From contig NZ_JANZLA010000004.1 in assembly GCF_025770785.1 (NCBI RefSeq), positions 186,001 through 250,000 on the forward strand: a DNA stretch of 64,000 bases, given 5' to 3'. The notes below the pieces were generated by a model. It searched no databases, had not been told where the DNA came from, and worked only from the letters and a program-made list of their open reading frames with translations. The stretch is from Cellulomonas sp. SG140. GTDB lineage: Bacteria > Actinomycetota > Actinomycetes > Actinomycetales > Cellulomonadaceae. The first letter of the stretch is position 1. The number at the start of each line of letters is the position of its first letter. Shown here in pieces: positions 7,827 to 16,568 of this stretch. A program made the position numbers and the translations under genes.

Positions 7827-9053
7827 GTGAGCACGGGGGTGTCGTCGGGCAGCCGGTTGTACCGGTGGCTGCGCGTGCACGTGCTGCCCGTCGACGCGCT
7901 CATCGCGGCGGTGATCAGCCTGTTCGCCGTGCTGCCCTTCGTCGCGGTCGCCCTCAGGCAGCCGTCCGTCGACCGCGTTGCCACGGCCGCCGTCTCGGTG
8001 GGACTGGTGCTGCCGCTGGTGTGGCGGCGCACCCGTCCCGTGCCGGCGGCCGCCGCGATGGTGGTCGTCTGCCTGGTGCAGCTGTTCTCCGGCATGGGCG
8101 TGGTGGTGGGGCAGGTCGCGGTGCTGCTGATGGTGGCGGCGCTGGCGGCGCACGCCCCGCGCTGGGCGTCGCGCGCGGGGCTGACCATCGCGATCCTCGG
8201 CATGGCCGGGCTGGCCGTGCGTGGCCACCTGGTGGCCACCTCCTCCGAGACCCCGCTGGCGCGGTTGACGATCGCCCTGCTCGGGTGGTCGATGGTGGTC
8301 GCCGCATGGCTGTTCGGCGACCTGACCCGCAGCCGCCTCGCCGAGCGGCAGGCGCTCGCGGACCGCGCCGAGCGGCTCGAGCACGAGCAGGCGCAGGCGC
8401 GGGAGCTCGCAGCGGCGGAGGAGCGGGCCCGCATCGTGCGGGAGCTGCACGACGTGATCGCCCACTCGCTGTCCATCGTGGTGCGCCAGGCCGACGGCGC
8501 CCGCTACGCCGCCGGTTCCCCGCCCGGGCCGACCACCGACGCCCTCGAGGCGATCGCCTCCACCGCGCGCGGCTCGCTGGCCGAGCTGCGGCGGCTGTTC
8601 GGCGTGCTCAGCTCCGAGGCGCCGGACCAGCCGCCCACAGCCCCGACGCCGGGGGTCGCGGACCTGGACACCCTGGTCGCCCAGGTGCGCGGCGCCGGCG
8701 TGGAGGTGGTGCTGCACCGCGACGGTGAGCCGCCCACCGACCTGCCGGCCGGCGCGCAGCTGGTGCTCTACCGGGTGGTGCAGGAGAGTCTGACCAACGT
8801 GCTGAAGCACGCCGGTCCCGGGACGCGGGCGGACGTGCAGGTGCGCTGGACCGAGGTGGCCGCCGACGTGACGGTGCACGACACGGGTCCGGGGCTGCGG
8901 CACGACGGTGACGGCATCGGCCGCGGTCTGCGGGGCATGCGCGAGCGGCTCGCGATGTACGACGGTGAGGTCAGCGTCGGGGACGCCCCGAGCGGCGGGG
9001 TGGTGGTGCACGCCCGGCTACCGCTGGCCGGGGTGCGGGGGGAGCACGAGTGA
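7827..9053 (+). CDS. NarL-type (HisKA_3) sensor histidine kinase
   Basis: This 408-aa membrane sensor autophosphorylates on histidine and passes phosphate to the partner regulator encoded next. Residues 1-165 form about six hydrophobic helices with almost no loops, so the signal is probably sensed in or at the membrane. A short coiled linker (165-200) leads to the HisKA_3 dimerisation helix with the phospho-accepting His208 in RELHDVIAHSLS. The ATPase domain has QESLTNVLKH (N box, 319-328), DTGPGL (G1, 352-357) and GIGRGLRGMRER (G2, 363-374). The GTG start is leaderless. The stop overlaps the regulator start by four bases (GTGA). Confidence 0.92.
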   Translation: MSTGVSSGSRLYRWLRVHVLPVDALIAAVISLFAVLPFVAVALRQPSVDRVATAAVSVGLVLPLVWRRTRPVPAAAAMVVVCLVQLFSGMGVVVGQVAVLLMVAALAAHAPRWASRAGLTIAILGMAGLAVRGHLVATSSETPLARLTIALLGWSMVVAAWLFGDLTRSRLAERQALADRAERLEHEQAQARELAAAEERARIVRELHDVIAHSLSIVVRQADGARYAAGSPPGPTTDALEAIASTARGSLAELRRLFGVLSSEAPDQPPTAPTPGVADLDTLVAQVRGAGVEVVLHRDGEPPTDLPAGAQLVLYRVVQESLTNVLKHAGPGTRADVQVRWTEVAADVTVHDTGPGLRHDGDGIGRGLRGMRERLAMYDGEVSVGDAPSGGVVVHARLPLAGVRGEHE

Positions 9054-9868
9054 GCGAGGCAGGTGCGGTGGGGGGCTCGGGAGTGGCAGGGGGTGGACCG
9101 GGGGGATCGGCCGGCGGGACGACGAGCGGTGGACCGGGGGTCACCACGCCCCCGATCCGCGTCGCGGTGGTGGACGACCAGTCGTTGATCCGCAGCGGCC
9201 TGACGATGCTGATCGGCTCCCAGCCGGACCTGCGCGTGGTGGCCGAGGCGGGCGACGGCGTTCAGGCGCTCAGCCTGCTGGCGCGCACCCCCGCCGACGT
9301 GGTGCTGATGGACGTGCGGATGCCCCGGCTGGACGGCCTCGAGGCCACCCGGCGGCTGCTCGCCGCACCGCCGCCGGTGCCGCGCGTCGTCATGCTCACG
9401 ACGTTCGACCTGGACGAGTACGTGCTCGCGGCCATCCGGGTCGGCGCCAGCGGGTTCCTGCTCAAGGACGCCGACCCCGAGCAGCTGCTCGACGCGATCC
9501 GCGTGGTGCACCGCGGCGACGCCGTCATCGCCCCGGGCATGACCCGGCGGCTGCTGGACCACGTCGCGCCCCTGCTCGGCGCCCCGCCGGCCGCCCCGGA
9601 CAGCGACCTCTCCCGGCGCATCGCCGCCCTCTCGGCACGCGAGCACGAGGTGTTCCTGCTGATGGCCGCCGCGCGCTCCAACTCGGAGATCGCCACCGAG
9701 CTGTTCCTCTCCGAGACCACGGTGAAGACCCACGTCGCGCACGTGCTCGACAAGCTCGGTGCGCGCGATCGGGTGCAGGCCGCCGTCCTGGCCTACGAGG
9801 CCGGCGTGGTCACGCCGGGCGACCGGACCACCGTCATCGACCCACCCCCGGCTCGTCCGGGGGGATGA
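9050..9868 (+). CDS. NarL/FixJ-type response regulator
   Basis: The product is a DNA-binding partner of the kinase. The receiver (36-155) has acidic D42/D43, phospho-acceptor D88 in VVLMDVRMPRLDG, T117/T118 and K139. The LuxR-type helix-turn-helix covers 192-252 (LSAREHEVFLLMAAARSNSEI, then SETTVKTHVAHVLDKLGARDR). The GTG overlapping the kinase stop gives an unusual Gly/Ser/Thr-rich N-terminal extension of 35 residues. An in-frame GTG lies at codon 11, so the real start may be slightly later. Nearby candidate targets are the lipoprotein and the ABC transporter that follow, but no binding site can be assigned. Confidence 0.93.
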   Translation: MSEAGAVGGSGVAGGGPGGSAGGTTSGGPGVTTPPIRVAVVDDQSLIRSGLTMLIGSQPDLRVVAEAGDGVQALSLLARTPADVVLMDVRMPRLDGLEATRRLLAAPPPVPRVVMLTTFDLDEYVLAAIRVGASGFLLKDADPEQLLDAIRVVHRGDAVIAPGMTRRLLDHVAPLLGAPPAAPDSDLSRRIAALSAREHEVFLLMAAARSNSEIATELFLSETTVKTHVAHVLDKLGARDRVQAAVLAYEAGVVTPGDRTTVIDPPPARPGG

Positions 9869-9946
9869 TCCCCGAGGTCCCGAAACCCCACCGGGCCTCA
9901 GGGAGAACCCGGACCGCTCACGCCGGGCTCACCCCGAGGAGACCTG

Positions 9947-10636
9947 CTAGGCCGGGCTGACCCGGATGGAGTGGATCGGTGAGCCCGGCAGCTCGCTGTC
10001 GTGGCCGGCGACGAAGCCCACGTCGATGCGGTACCCGTCCGTGGTCAGGTAGCTGTACGTGATCTCCGTGCCCCAGCCGCCGGTCCGGTTGTCCGCGCCG
10101 AGCTGCTGTTCCACGTCCGTCGCCGTCTGGTCCCACGTCAGCCCCAGCGGGAGCATGCCGGGATAGGCACGGAAGTTCGTCTCCGCGCCCGGGTAGCCCA
10201 GGGCGTTCTCGTCGTTGAAGAGGGTCACGGCCACCACCGCCCCGGCGGCGTCCGGTGTCAGCTGGAACCCCTGCGACTGCACGTTCACGTCGGTGTCCCA
10301 GGTGCGGCCGAGCTGCTGCGTGTACGCCTGCAGGTCGGGATCGCTCCACACGTTGCGGCCCAGCGCCCACTGCCAGATCTCACCGGCGGCGACGGGCGTC
10401 TCGGTGGTCGGTTCAGGGGTGGGCTGCGGCGGCTCGGGCGTCGGTTCGGGCGTCGGTTCCGGCGGCAGGGTGGTGCTCTCGTCGGGCGACGGGGTGGGGC
10501 TGTGGGTCGGCTCGGCGGTGTGCGTCGAGAACGTCGGTGTCGGTGGTGGGGGCGGCGGTGGTCCGTCGCAGGCGGCGAGCAGACCGACGGTGAGAACGGC
10601 TGCGGCGGACGTGCTGATCGCGACGAGCTTCCTCAT
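9947..10636 (-). CDS. Secreted lipoprotein with Pro/Thr-rich stalk, unknown function
   Basis: From the ATG at 10636 the 229-aa product has a basic start (MRK), a hydrophobic signal and the lipobox LAAC with Cys23, so it should be lipid-anchored outside the membrane. Residues 24-85 are a proline/threonine/glutamate-rich linker with PTPEPTPEPP repeats. The remaining 140 residues form a soluble domain I do not recognise (QTATDVEQQLG, TEITYSYLTTDGYRIDVGF). The frame is open for 27 codons upstream, but the signal peptide fixes the start. It converges on the two-component pair. Confidence 0.75.
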   Translation of the reverse strand: MRKLVAISTSAAAVLTVGLLAACDGPPPPPPPTPTFSTHTAEPTHSPTPSPDESTTLPPEPTPEPTPEPPQPTPEPTTETPVAAGEIWQWALGRNVWSDPDLQAYTQQLGRTWDTDVNVQSQGFQLTPDAAGAVVAVTLFNDENALGYPGAETNFRAYPGMLPLGLTWDQTATDVEQQLGADNRTGGWGTEITYSYLTTDGYRIDVGFVAGHDSELPGSPIHSIRVSPA

Positions 10637-10814
10637 GAGGCCCCCAGCCCTTCGAGCAAGCGCTGCTCCCAGTCTCCTCCGAGCGGCTCCGGGCGGACCC
10701 GTCGGTCCTGGATTCACCCGTCCCCGACCCTGAGCGACCTCCGCGCGGCGGGGCTGGAGCTGCCACCCGACGGGCGGTCGACGGCTCGTCCCGGAGGATG
10801 AGCGCCGGCTGTGA

Positions 10815-10836
10815 GGATCGGCCCGCAGGCCGATCC
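10815..10836. promoter_or_regulatory. Perfect 9-bp inverted repeat, candidate operator
   Basis: GGATCGGCC (10815-10823), CGCA, GGCCGATCC (10828-10836) is a perfect inverted repeat. It ends 20 bases before the TACGTT -10 box of the ABC transporter gene, so it covers the -35 region. It could be a repressor or activator site; as RNA it would form a short hairpin, but it lies upstream of the inferred transcription start. Confidence 0.5.
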
Positions 10837-10856
10837 GCCGGGCCCGGCCCCCTCCC

Positions 10857-10862
10857 TACGTT
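10857..10862 (+). promoter_or_regulatory. -10 box TACGTT of a leaderless promoter
   Basis: TACGTT ends seven bases before the ATG of the ABC ATPase gene; there is no Shine-Dalgarno sequence between them. Confidence 0.55.
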
Positions 10863-10869
10863 CGAGCCC

Positions 10870-11616
10870 ATGACCAGCACCTCTGTCCACACGTTCGCGC
10901 CGCCGGCGATCAGCGCTCGCGGGCTGTCCAAGACGTTCGGCTCCGGCGAGACCACCGTGCACGCCCTGCGCAGCCTCGACCTCGACATCGAGCGCGGCCG
11001 CATCACGGCGATCATGGGCCGTTCCGGCTCCGGCAAGTCGACCCTGCTGCAGATGCTCGCCGGCCTGGACCGGCCGACGTCCGGCAGCGTCCGCCTCGGC
11101 GGGGACGACATCACCGGCCTCGGCGACGACGAGCTGACGCGCCTGCGCCGCACCCGGATGGGCTTCGTGTTCCAGGCGTTCAACCTGCTGCCTGCCCTGG
11201 ACGCGCGAGAGAACATCGAGCTGCCGTTCCGGCTGGCCGGCCGGCAGATCGACCTGAACACCCGCGGCTGGATCGAGCAGCTGATCGAGCGCCTCGGCCT
11301 CGGCCCGCGTCTGACCCACCGGCCCTCCGAGCTGTCCGGCGGTCAGCAGCAGCGCGTCGCGATCGCCCGTGCGCTGGCCACCCACCCGGACGTCGTCTTC
11401 GCCGACGAGCCGACCGGGGCGCTGGACTCCGCGACCAGCGCGGACGTGCTCGACCTGCTCGCGGCGCTCGCCCGCGAGGAGGGCCAGACGGTGGTGCTGG
11501 TGACGCACGACGACGACGCGGCCCGCCGTGCCGAACGTGTGGTGCGCCTGGAGGACGGCCGGATCGAGGACGACGTGCTCAACCCCGTCGCCGTCGGTGC
11601 GCAGGTGCGGCGATGA
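10870..11616 (+). CDS. ABC transporter ATP-binding protein, MacB/LolD-like
   Basis: This 248-aa ATPase drives the FtsX-type permease encoded next. It has Walker A GRSGSGKST (50-58), the Q-loop at Q102, signature LSGGQQQR (155-162), Walker B VVFADEP (175-181) and the switch H213 in VTHDD. The class usually works in mechanotransmission, lipoprotein release or antimicrobial-peptide resistance rather than classical uptake. I chose ATG 10870: the TACGTT box seven bases upstream supports a leaderless start, whereas an in-frame ATG at 10798 has GGAGG directly against it. It overlaps the permease by four bases (ATGA). The two-component pair upstream may control it. Confidence 0.9.
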   Translation: MTSTSVHTFAPPAISARGLSKTFGSGETTVHALRSLDLDIERGRITAIMGRSGSGKSTLLQMLAGLDRPTSGSVRLGGDDITGLGDDELTRLRRTRMGFVFQAFNLLPALDARENIELPFRLAGRQIDLNTRGWIEQLIERLGLGPRLTHRPSELSGGQQQRVAIARALATHPDVVFADEPTGALDSATSADVLDLLAALAREEGQTVVLVTHDDDAARRAERVVRLEDGRIEDDVLNPVAVGAQVRR

Positions 11617-13010
11617 CCGCCTGGGCCCTGCGCGAGCTGCGCAGGTCCGCCGGCCGGTACGCGGCCAGCGTGGCGGTGGTGGCGGTGGTGACGGCGTTCG
11701 CCGTGCTGCTGATCACCGCGATCGACGCATTCACCGATGCGGCGCGCGCGCAGGGTGCCGACGTCGGCGCCACCAAGGTGATGCTCGCCGTTGTCGGTGC
11801 GGTGTTCCTCGGCATCGCCGTGGTGGTCGCCGTGATCGTCGTCTCCAACACGTTCTCCACCATCGCGGCCGGCCGCATCAAGGACATCGCCGTGCTGCGG
11901 CTGATCGGCGCGACCGGCAAGCAGGTGCGCCGCACGGCCCTGGTCGACGGGTCGGCCGTCGGGGCGGTCGGCGCCCTGGTCGGCATCGGGTCCGGTCTGG
12001 GGATCGGCGCCATCGGCGTCGAGCTGATGCGCTCCTGGGCGCACCTGACGGTGTCGTTCCCCTGGTCGGTGCAGCTGGTCGTGGTGCCGTTCGCCGGGGC
12101 GGTCGTCGCCACCGTGCTGGCCGCGATCGTCGGCGTGCGGGAGGTGTCCGGCGTCTCCCCGTCGGAGGCGGCCCGGTCCCTGCCGGACGGCCGGCGCGTC
12201 AGCACCACCGTCCGCCGCCGTCGGATCGCCGCCGGCCTGGTGCTCGGGGGCCTGGGCGTGCTGTTCCTGGTCGGCGGCGTGCTCATCGGCTACGCCACCC
12301 CGCTCGGGCTCCTCGTCGCCTTCTTCGGCGGCCTGTTCTCGAGCGTCGGCGTGGTGCTCTCCGCGCCGGTGATCCTGCCGCCGCTGGTGTCCGTGCTCGG
12401 CCGGCTGGTGCCGCGCGCCGCCTCGCCGCGACTGGCGGCGGCCAACCTGCGGCACGACTCGATCCGGACGTCCCGGACGGTCCTCGCCGTGATGATCGGC
12501 GTCACCGTGCTGACCATGTTCCAGGTGGCCGGGCAGATGGCGGTGACGTCGTTCCGCAACTACGCCGGTCCGGCGCAGAACCTGGCCGAGGTGCAGTCGG
12601 CCATCCGCGGCATGCTGATCGCGGTCGACGCCTTGACGTCGTTCTCGGTGGTGGTCGCGGTGATCGGCCTGGCCAGCACGTTGGCGATCTCCGTGCTGCA
12701 GCGGCGGCGCGAGCTCGGCACCCTCCGCGCCGTCGGCTTCACCGGCGGTCAGGCACGGTCGATGCTGCTCACCGAGAGCCTGCTGGTGGCGGGCACCGGG
12801 GCGGTCGGCGGGCTGGTGCTCGGCAGCGTGTACGGGTGGGTCGGCGCCGTGTCGGTGTACGGCAAGCACGCCTCCCGCACGCTCGAGCTCCCGTGGCTGT
12901 TCGTGCTGGCGGTCGCCGCGGGCGCGCTGCTGCTCGGCGTGGTGGCGTCCCTGGCCCCCGGCCGCCGCGCCAGCCGCGTCCCGCCGGCGGTGGCGCTGAT
13001 GGACATCTGA
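11613..13010 (+). CDS. FtsX-family ABC transporter permease
   Basis: This 465-aa membrane partner of the preceding ATPase has an N-terminal helix (about 18-38), then two FtsX units of three to four helices each, about 55-185 and 355-460. The middle part holds extra helices near 215-260. Typical phrases are GRIKDIAVLRLIGATGKQVRR in the first unit and RRRELGTLRAVGFTGGQARSM in the second, the coupling regions that contact the ATPase. No large extracellular MacB domain is present, so it is closer to YknZ/BceB-like half systems. Cargo is unknown. A palindromic repeat follows 11 bases after the stop. Confidence 0.88.
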   Translation: MTAWALRELRRSAGRYAASVAVVAVVTAFAVLLITAIDAFTDAARAQGADVGATKVMLAVVGAVFLGIAVVVAVIVVSNTFSTIAAGRIKDIAVLRLIGATGKQVRRTALVDGSAVGAVGALVGIGSGLGIGAIGVELMRSWAHLTVSFPWSVQLVVVPFAGAVVATVLAAIVGVREVSGVSPSEAARSLPDGRRVSTTVRRRRIAAGLVLGGLGVLFLVGGVLIGYATPLGLLVAFFGGLFSSVGVVLSAPVILPPLVSVLGRLVPRAASPRLAAANLRHDSIRTSRTVLAVMIGVTVLTMFQVAGQMAVTSFRNYAGPAQNLAEVQSAIRGMLIAVDALTSFSVVVAVIGLASTLAISVLQRRRELGTLRAVGFTGGQARSMLLTESLLVAGTGAVGGLVLGSVYGWVGAVSVYGKHASRTLELPWLFVLAVAAGALLLGVVASLAPGRRASRVPPAVALMDI

Positions 13011-13021
13011 CAGGGCGAGAC

Positions 13022-13088
13022 GAGCACTTCGCACCGAGATGAGCAGTCCGGAGTGCTCGTCTGGATGCGAACTGCTCACCTCGGGGCG
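13022..13088. repeat. 67-bp palindromic intergenic repeat, copy 2
   Basis: This copy shares its first 18 bases (GAGCACTTCGCACCGAGA) with the element at 7691 and keeps the same order of half units: inner GAGCA (13041-13045) with TGCTC (13054-13058), then CTGGATGCGAACTGCTC and a final CTCGGGGCG (13080-13088). It is less perfect as a hairpin. It lies in the convergent gap after the FtsX permease and could stop transcription there. The rest of the gap, to 13295, is GC-rich with a short GCCCGTGCCC repeat near 13125-13155 and no gene that I can support. Confidence 0.75.
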
Positions 13089-13295
13089 GTGCGGGGAGGG
13101 TGCGGGGGCGACAGGGGGCGCCGCCCGTGCCCGCCCGTGCCCGCCCCTGCCCGCCATGGGCGCACGTCCGCCCGGGTCGGCTCGTGGAGGGACGGCCGGC
13201 CCGGGCGGAGGTGGGTGCGCCCGACGAGGTCCGACGACGCCCGACGACGGGTGTGACCAGGGCGTCCGGCGGCGGTGCGTCGGTGGATCAGCAGG

Positions 13296-15356
13296 TCAGG
13301 CGGGCACCAGGTGGCTCGGCAGCACGTCGAAGTGGTCCGGCTCGATGGTGAGGTCCGCCCGGCCGCCGGTCAGCGACCGCAGGTCCAGCACGTACCGGCT
13401 CAGCTCCGACTCGGGCACCAGCGCCTCGATCCGCACGGTCCCGTCGTCCAGCGACACGGTGTCCGCGATCCGCCCGCGCCGCGTGGACAGGTCGCCCATC
13501 ACGTCGCCCTGGACGGACACCGGCACGGTGACCGCGATCCGGCTGACCGGCTCCAGCACCACCGACCCGGCGGCCAGCAGCGCCTCCTTCACACCGAGCG
13601 CCGCAGCCGTCCGGAACGCCATGTCGGAGGAGTCCACCGGGTGCGACTTGCCGTCGAACACCTCGACCCGCAGGTCGACGATCGGGTGCCCGTGCGGGCC
13701 GCCCGCCGCCATGCCCTCGGTGACGCCGCGGTGCACGGCCGCCATGAAGTTGCGCGGGATCGCGCCGCCCACCACGGAGTCGACGAACTCGTACCCGGTG
13801 CCGCGCGGCAGCGGCGAGACCCGCATGTTGACCACGGCGTACTGACCGTGCCCGCCCGACTGCTTCTTGACCTTGCCCTCCACCTCGACGGTGCCGGCGA
13901 TGGTCTCCTGGTAGCCCACCGGCACGGGCGACGTGGTGACGTTGACGTTGAACACCCGGGAGAGCCGCTCCAGCGCGACCGTCAGGTGCGTGTCGCCGAG
14001 GCCGCGCAGCACCGTGCGGTCACCCGTGCGGTCGATCGTCAGCGTCGGGTCCTCGGCCACCAGCCGGGACAGCGCGGCCGAGAGCCGGTCGTCGTCGGAC
14101 TGCGTCACCGGCTCGAGGGCCAGGCCGTAGACGGCCTGCCGCGACCTCGTCGGACGTGCCCGCAGCGCCGTCCCACCAGGGGCTCCACGTCCGGCGAGCA
14201 GCGAGCCCGACGGCGTGCCCGTCAGCTTCGCCACCGCCGCCACCTCACCGGCACGCACCGCGTCCACCGGCAGGTGCTCCTTGCCGCGCAGCCGGAACAG
14301 GCCGGGCAGCCGCTCCTCGGCACCGGTGGTGGTGTTGGTCAGCTTGTCGCCGGCATGCACCGTCCCGGACAGGACGCGGAACAGGGTCACCTGCCCGACG
14401 AACGGGTCGGCCATGGTCCGGAAGGCGTGCACCAGCACCGGACCCGCGGGGTCGGGGGCGACCTCCACCTCGGTCTCGCCGGCCAGCACCGTCGCCACCG
14501 ACTCGGTGGGCACCGGGCTGAGCTCGCACACCAGGTCGGCCAGGCGGTCGATGCCCACCTCGGTGATGCCGGAGGCGACCAGCACGGGGAACGCCTCGCA
14601 CTCGCGCACCTCGTGCGCCAGGGTCTTCTCCAGCTCGGCGACGGACGGCACCTCGCCGCCCAGGTACGCCTCGAGCTGCTCGTCGTCGTGGGAGACGATC
14701 TCCTCGGTGACCTCCTCGTGCAGGCGGTGCTCCTCGTCGGCCACCTGCTGCGGGATCGCCTGGTTGTGGTGCCGGCCGTCCGGGTCGTACGCGTAGCCCT
14801 CCTCGGCCAGCACGTCGGCGACGCCGGCGAAGCCCGACTCCTCGCCGAGCGGCAGCTCCAGCGGTACCAGCCCGTCGCCGAACGACGCCCGCAGCTCGTC
14901 GAGCACGTGGTGGAAGTCGGCGCGGGTCTTGTCCTCCTTGGTGACGACGAACATGCGCGGCACCCCGGCCGCGGCGGCGGCCTGCCACGCGAGGTGGGTG
15001 CCGGCCTGCACGCCGTCCACGGCGCTGACCACGATCAGCGCCATGTCGGCGGCCGTCAGCGCGGCGTCCACAGCCCCCGCGAAGTCGAGGTAGCCCGGGG
15101 TGTCCAGCAGGGTGAGGTCGTAGGTGTGCCCGTCGTCGGCGGCCCACGTCAGGGGCACGGCCGAGAGGGTCAGGGAGATGCCCCGGGCGATCTCCTCGGG
15201 CTCGTGGTCGGAGACGGTCGACCCGTCCTCCACCTTCCCGGGCCTGGTCAGCACGCCGCCGCGGTGCAGCAGCGCTTCGACGAGGGTGGTCTTGCCGGCA
15301 CCACTGGCGCCGAGCAGCGCCACGGTGCGGACTCTGGGCGACGTTGCCTGGTCCAT
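13296..15356 (-). CDS. Elongation factor G-like protein EF-G2
   Basis: This 686-aa translational GTPase paralogue of EF-G has the full five-domain length. It has a P-loop GASGAGKT (16-23) and G3 DTPGYLDF (85-92). The usual NKxD base-recognition motif is replaced by TKED (139-142), and the switch-I RGIT is RGIS (59-62 region). The C-terminal EF-G domains IV-V are present (SGGHGQYAVVNMRVSPL and DLRSLTGGRADLTIE). Such changes are typical of actinobacterial EF-G2, whose role is unclear and which may lack normal translocase activity. It stands alone, downstream of nothing obvious. Confidence 0.9.
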   Translation of the reverse strand: MDQATSPRVRTVALLGASGAGKTTLVEALLHRGGVLTRPGKVEDGSTVSDHEPEEIARGISLTLSAVPLTWAADDGHTYDLTLLDTPGYLDFAGAVDAALTAADMALIVVSAVDGVQAGTHLAWQAAAAAGVPRMFVVTKEDKTRADFHHVLDELRASFGDGLVPLELPLGEESGFAGVADVLAEEGYAYDPDGRHHNQAIPQQVADEEHRLHEEVTEEIVSHDDEQLEAYLGGEVPSVAELEKTLAHEVRECEAFPVLVASGITEVGIDRLADLVCELSPVPTESVATVLAGETEVEVAPDPAGPVLVHAFRTMADPFVGQVTLFRVLSGTVHAGDKLTNTTTGAEERLPGLFRLRGKEHLPVDAVRAGEVAAVAKLTGTPSGSLLAGRGAPGGTALRARPTRSRQAVYGLALEPVTQSDDDRLSAALSRLVAEDPTLTIDRTGDRTVLRGLGDTHLTVALERLSRVFNVNVTTSPVPVGYQETIAGTVEVEGKVKKQSGGHGQYAVVNMRVSPLPRGTGYEFVDSVVGGAIPRNFMAAVHRGVTEGMAAGGPHGHPIVDLRVEVFDGKSHPVDSSDMAFRTAAALGVKEALLAAGSVVLEPVSRIAVTVPVSVQGDVMGDLSTRRGRIADTVSLDDGTVRIEALVPESELSRYVLDLRSLTGGRADLTIEPDHFDVLPSHLVPA

Positions 15357-15403
15357 GTCGTCTCCAACGGTGGAGCGGTTCGTCCGGCCAGGCTAATGAA
15401 CGA

Positions 15404-15446
15404 ACGCCCCCGGCGACAGGACCGGGGTCCCTGGCGCCGGGGGCGT
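15404..15446 (-). terminator. Hairpin terminator after the FKBP gene
   Basis: ACGCCCCCGGCG (15404-15415) pairs perfectly with CGCCGGGGGCGT (15435-15446). The 19-base loop can fold further (CAGG/CCTG). Read on the minus strand it follows the FKBP stop and is followed by a T-richer tail (TCGTTCATTAG). Confidence 0.6.
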
Positions 15447-15473
15447 ACGAACGATTGAGCTGTGGGCCGCGGA

Positions 15474-16451
15474 TCAGCCGGCCGCGAGGATGTCGACGAC
15501 GAAGACGAGCGTCGAGTTGGCGGGGATGCTGCCCTGCGCCTTGTCCCCGTAGCCGAGGTCCGGCGGGATGATCAGCAGCACCTGGCTGCCGACCTTCTGG
15601 CCGACCAGGCCCTGGTCCCAGCCCTTGATGACCTGGTTCTGACCGATGGTCAGGCCGGACAGCGGGGTGCCCTTGGTCCAGGAGGAGTCGAACGGCGTGC
15701 CGTCCCACAGCCAGCCGGAGTACTGCACCGTGATCGACTGGCCGGAGGCCACCGTCGCGCCGCTGCCCTGGATCAGGGGCTGCACGACGAGGGAGGTCGG
15801 GGCGGCCGTCTTGACGGGGGTGAGCGTCGGGGCGCCCTTGTCGTCGAGCTTGACGGTCGGCAGCCCGGCCGGCGGGGTCACCGCGGTGCCCGCGGCGCGC
15901 GACGGGACCGTGCCGATGACGTCGATGACACCGACGATCGTCGAGCCGGAGCTGGTCGAGGGCACGGCCATCAGCACGCGGGCACCGACCTTCGAGGTGC
16001 TCAGGGCCTTGTAGAGGTCGGCGTTGAGGCCGGTGCTGCTGATCGCGACCGTCTCCGGCGCCGCGCCGTAGCTGCTCTGGCCCTCGGTGCCGTCCGACCC
16101 CTGCACCGCCACGCTGTGGAACTGGATGATCATGCCGTCGGCCAGGGCCGCGCCCGTGCCGGCCGAGAGCACCTTGACCACCGGGCCGCTCACGCTGAAC
16201 GGCTTGGACGGCAGCGTGATGGTGGGCTTGCTGCTGGCGTCGCCGGTGACGGTGATCTTGTCGACGGCGGCGAAGTCGGCGGGGCTGGCCGTGGCGGCAC
16301 CCGTCGCGGCCGCGCTGGGCGCGGAGGTGGCCGACGGGCTCGCGGTGGACTTCGCCGAGCTGTTGCCGCTGCACGCAGCCAGGCCACCGAGGCCGATGGT
16401 GAGGACGAGCGCGGCGGCGACGGCGCTCCGGACGGCTGTGGTGCGACGCAC
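15474..16451 (-). CDS. FKBP-type peptidyl-prolyl isomerase lipoprotein with two domains
   Basis: This is a 325-aa secreted lipoprotein that should catalyse prolyl isomerisation outside the membrane. The signal peptide ends in LAAC (Cys near residue 27), followed by a Ser/Ala/Thr-rich spacer. Two FKBP units follow: a divergent one (about 70-180) and a canonical one (about 205-325) with VQYSGWLWDGTPFDSS, IKGWDQGLVGQKVGSQVLL and IPPDLGYG, the usual active-site residues. The GTG at 16451 has GGAG six bases upstream. A strong hairpin follows the stop. Two-domain FKBP lipoproteins are common in Micrococcales. Confidence 0.9.
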   Translation of the reverse strand: MRRTTAVRSAVAAALVLTIGLGGLAACSGNSSAKSTASPSATSAPSAAATGAATASPADFAAVDKITVTGDASSKPTITLPSKPFSVSGPVVKVLSAGTGAALADGMIIQFHSVAVQGSDGTEGQSSYGAAPETVAISSTGLNADLYKALSTSKVGARVLMAVPSTSSGSTIVGVIDVIGTVPSRAAGTAVTPPAGLPTVKLDDKGAPTLTPVKTAAPTSLVVQPLIQGSGATVASGQSITVQYSGWLWDGTPFDSSWTKGTPLSGLTIGQNQVIKGWDQGLVGQKVGSQVLLIIPPDLGYGDKAQGSIPANSTLVFVVDILAAG

Positions 16452-16568
16452 AGAAGGCTCCGGTGGGGGTTGGGTTGGCGCGCCCGGGTCGGGAGCGACC
16501 CGTGCACGGTACGCGACCAGCCTGGGAGTCGCCCGGGCCGACCGTCCCTCGGGCCGAGGGCGGGCGGT

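Noticed and set aside
10798..10869. ATG 10798 as start of the ABC ATPase
   Set aside because: GGAGG touches the ATG directly, too close to act, and the extra 24 residues are not part of the ATPase fold.
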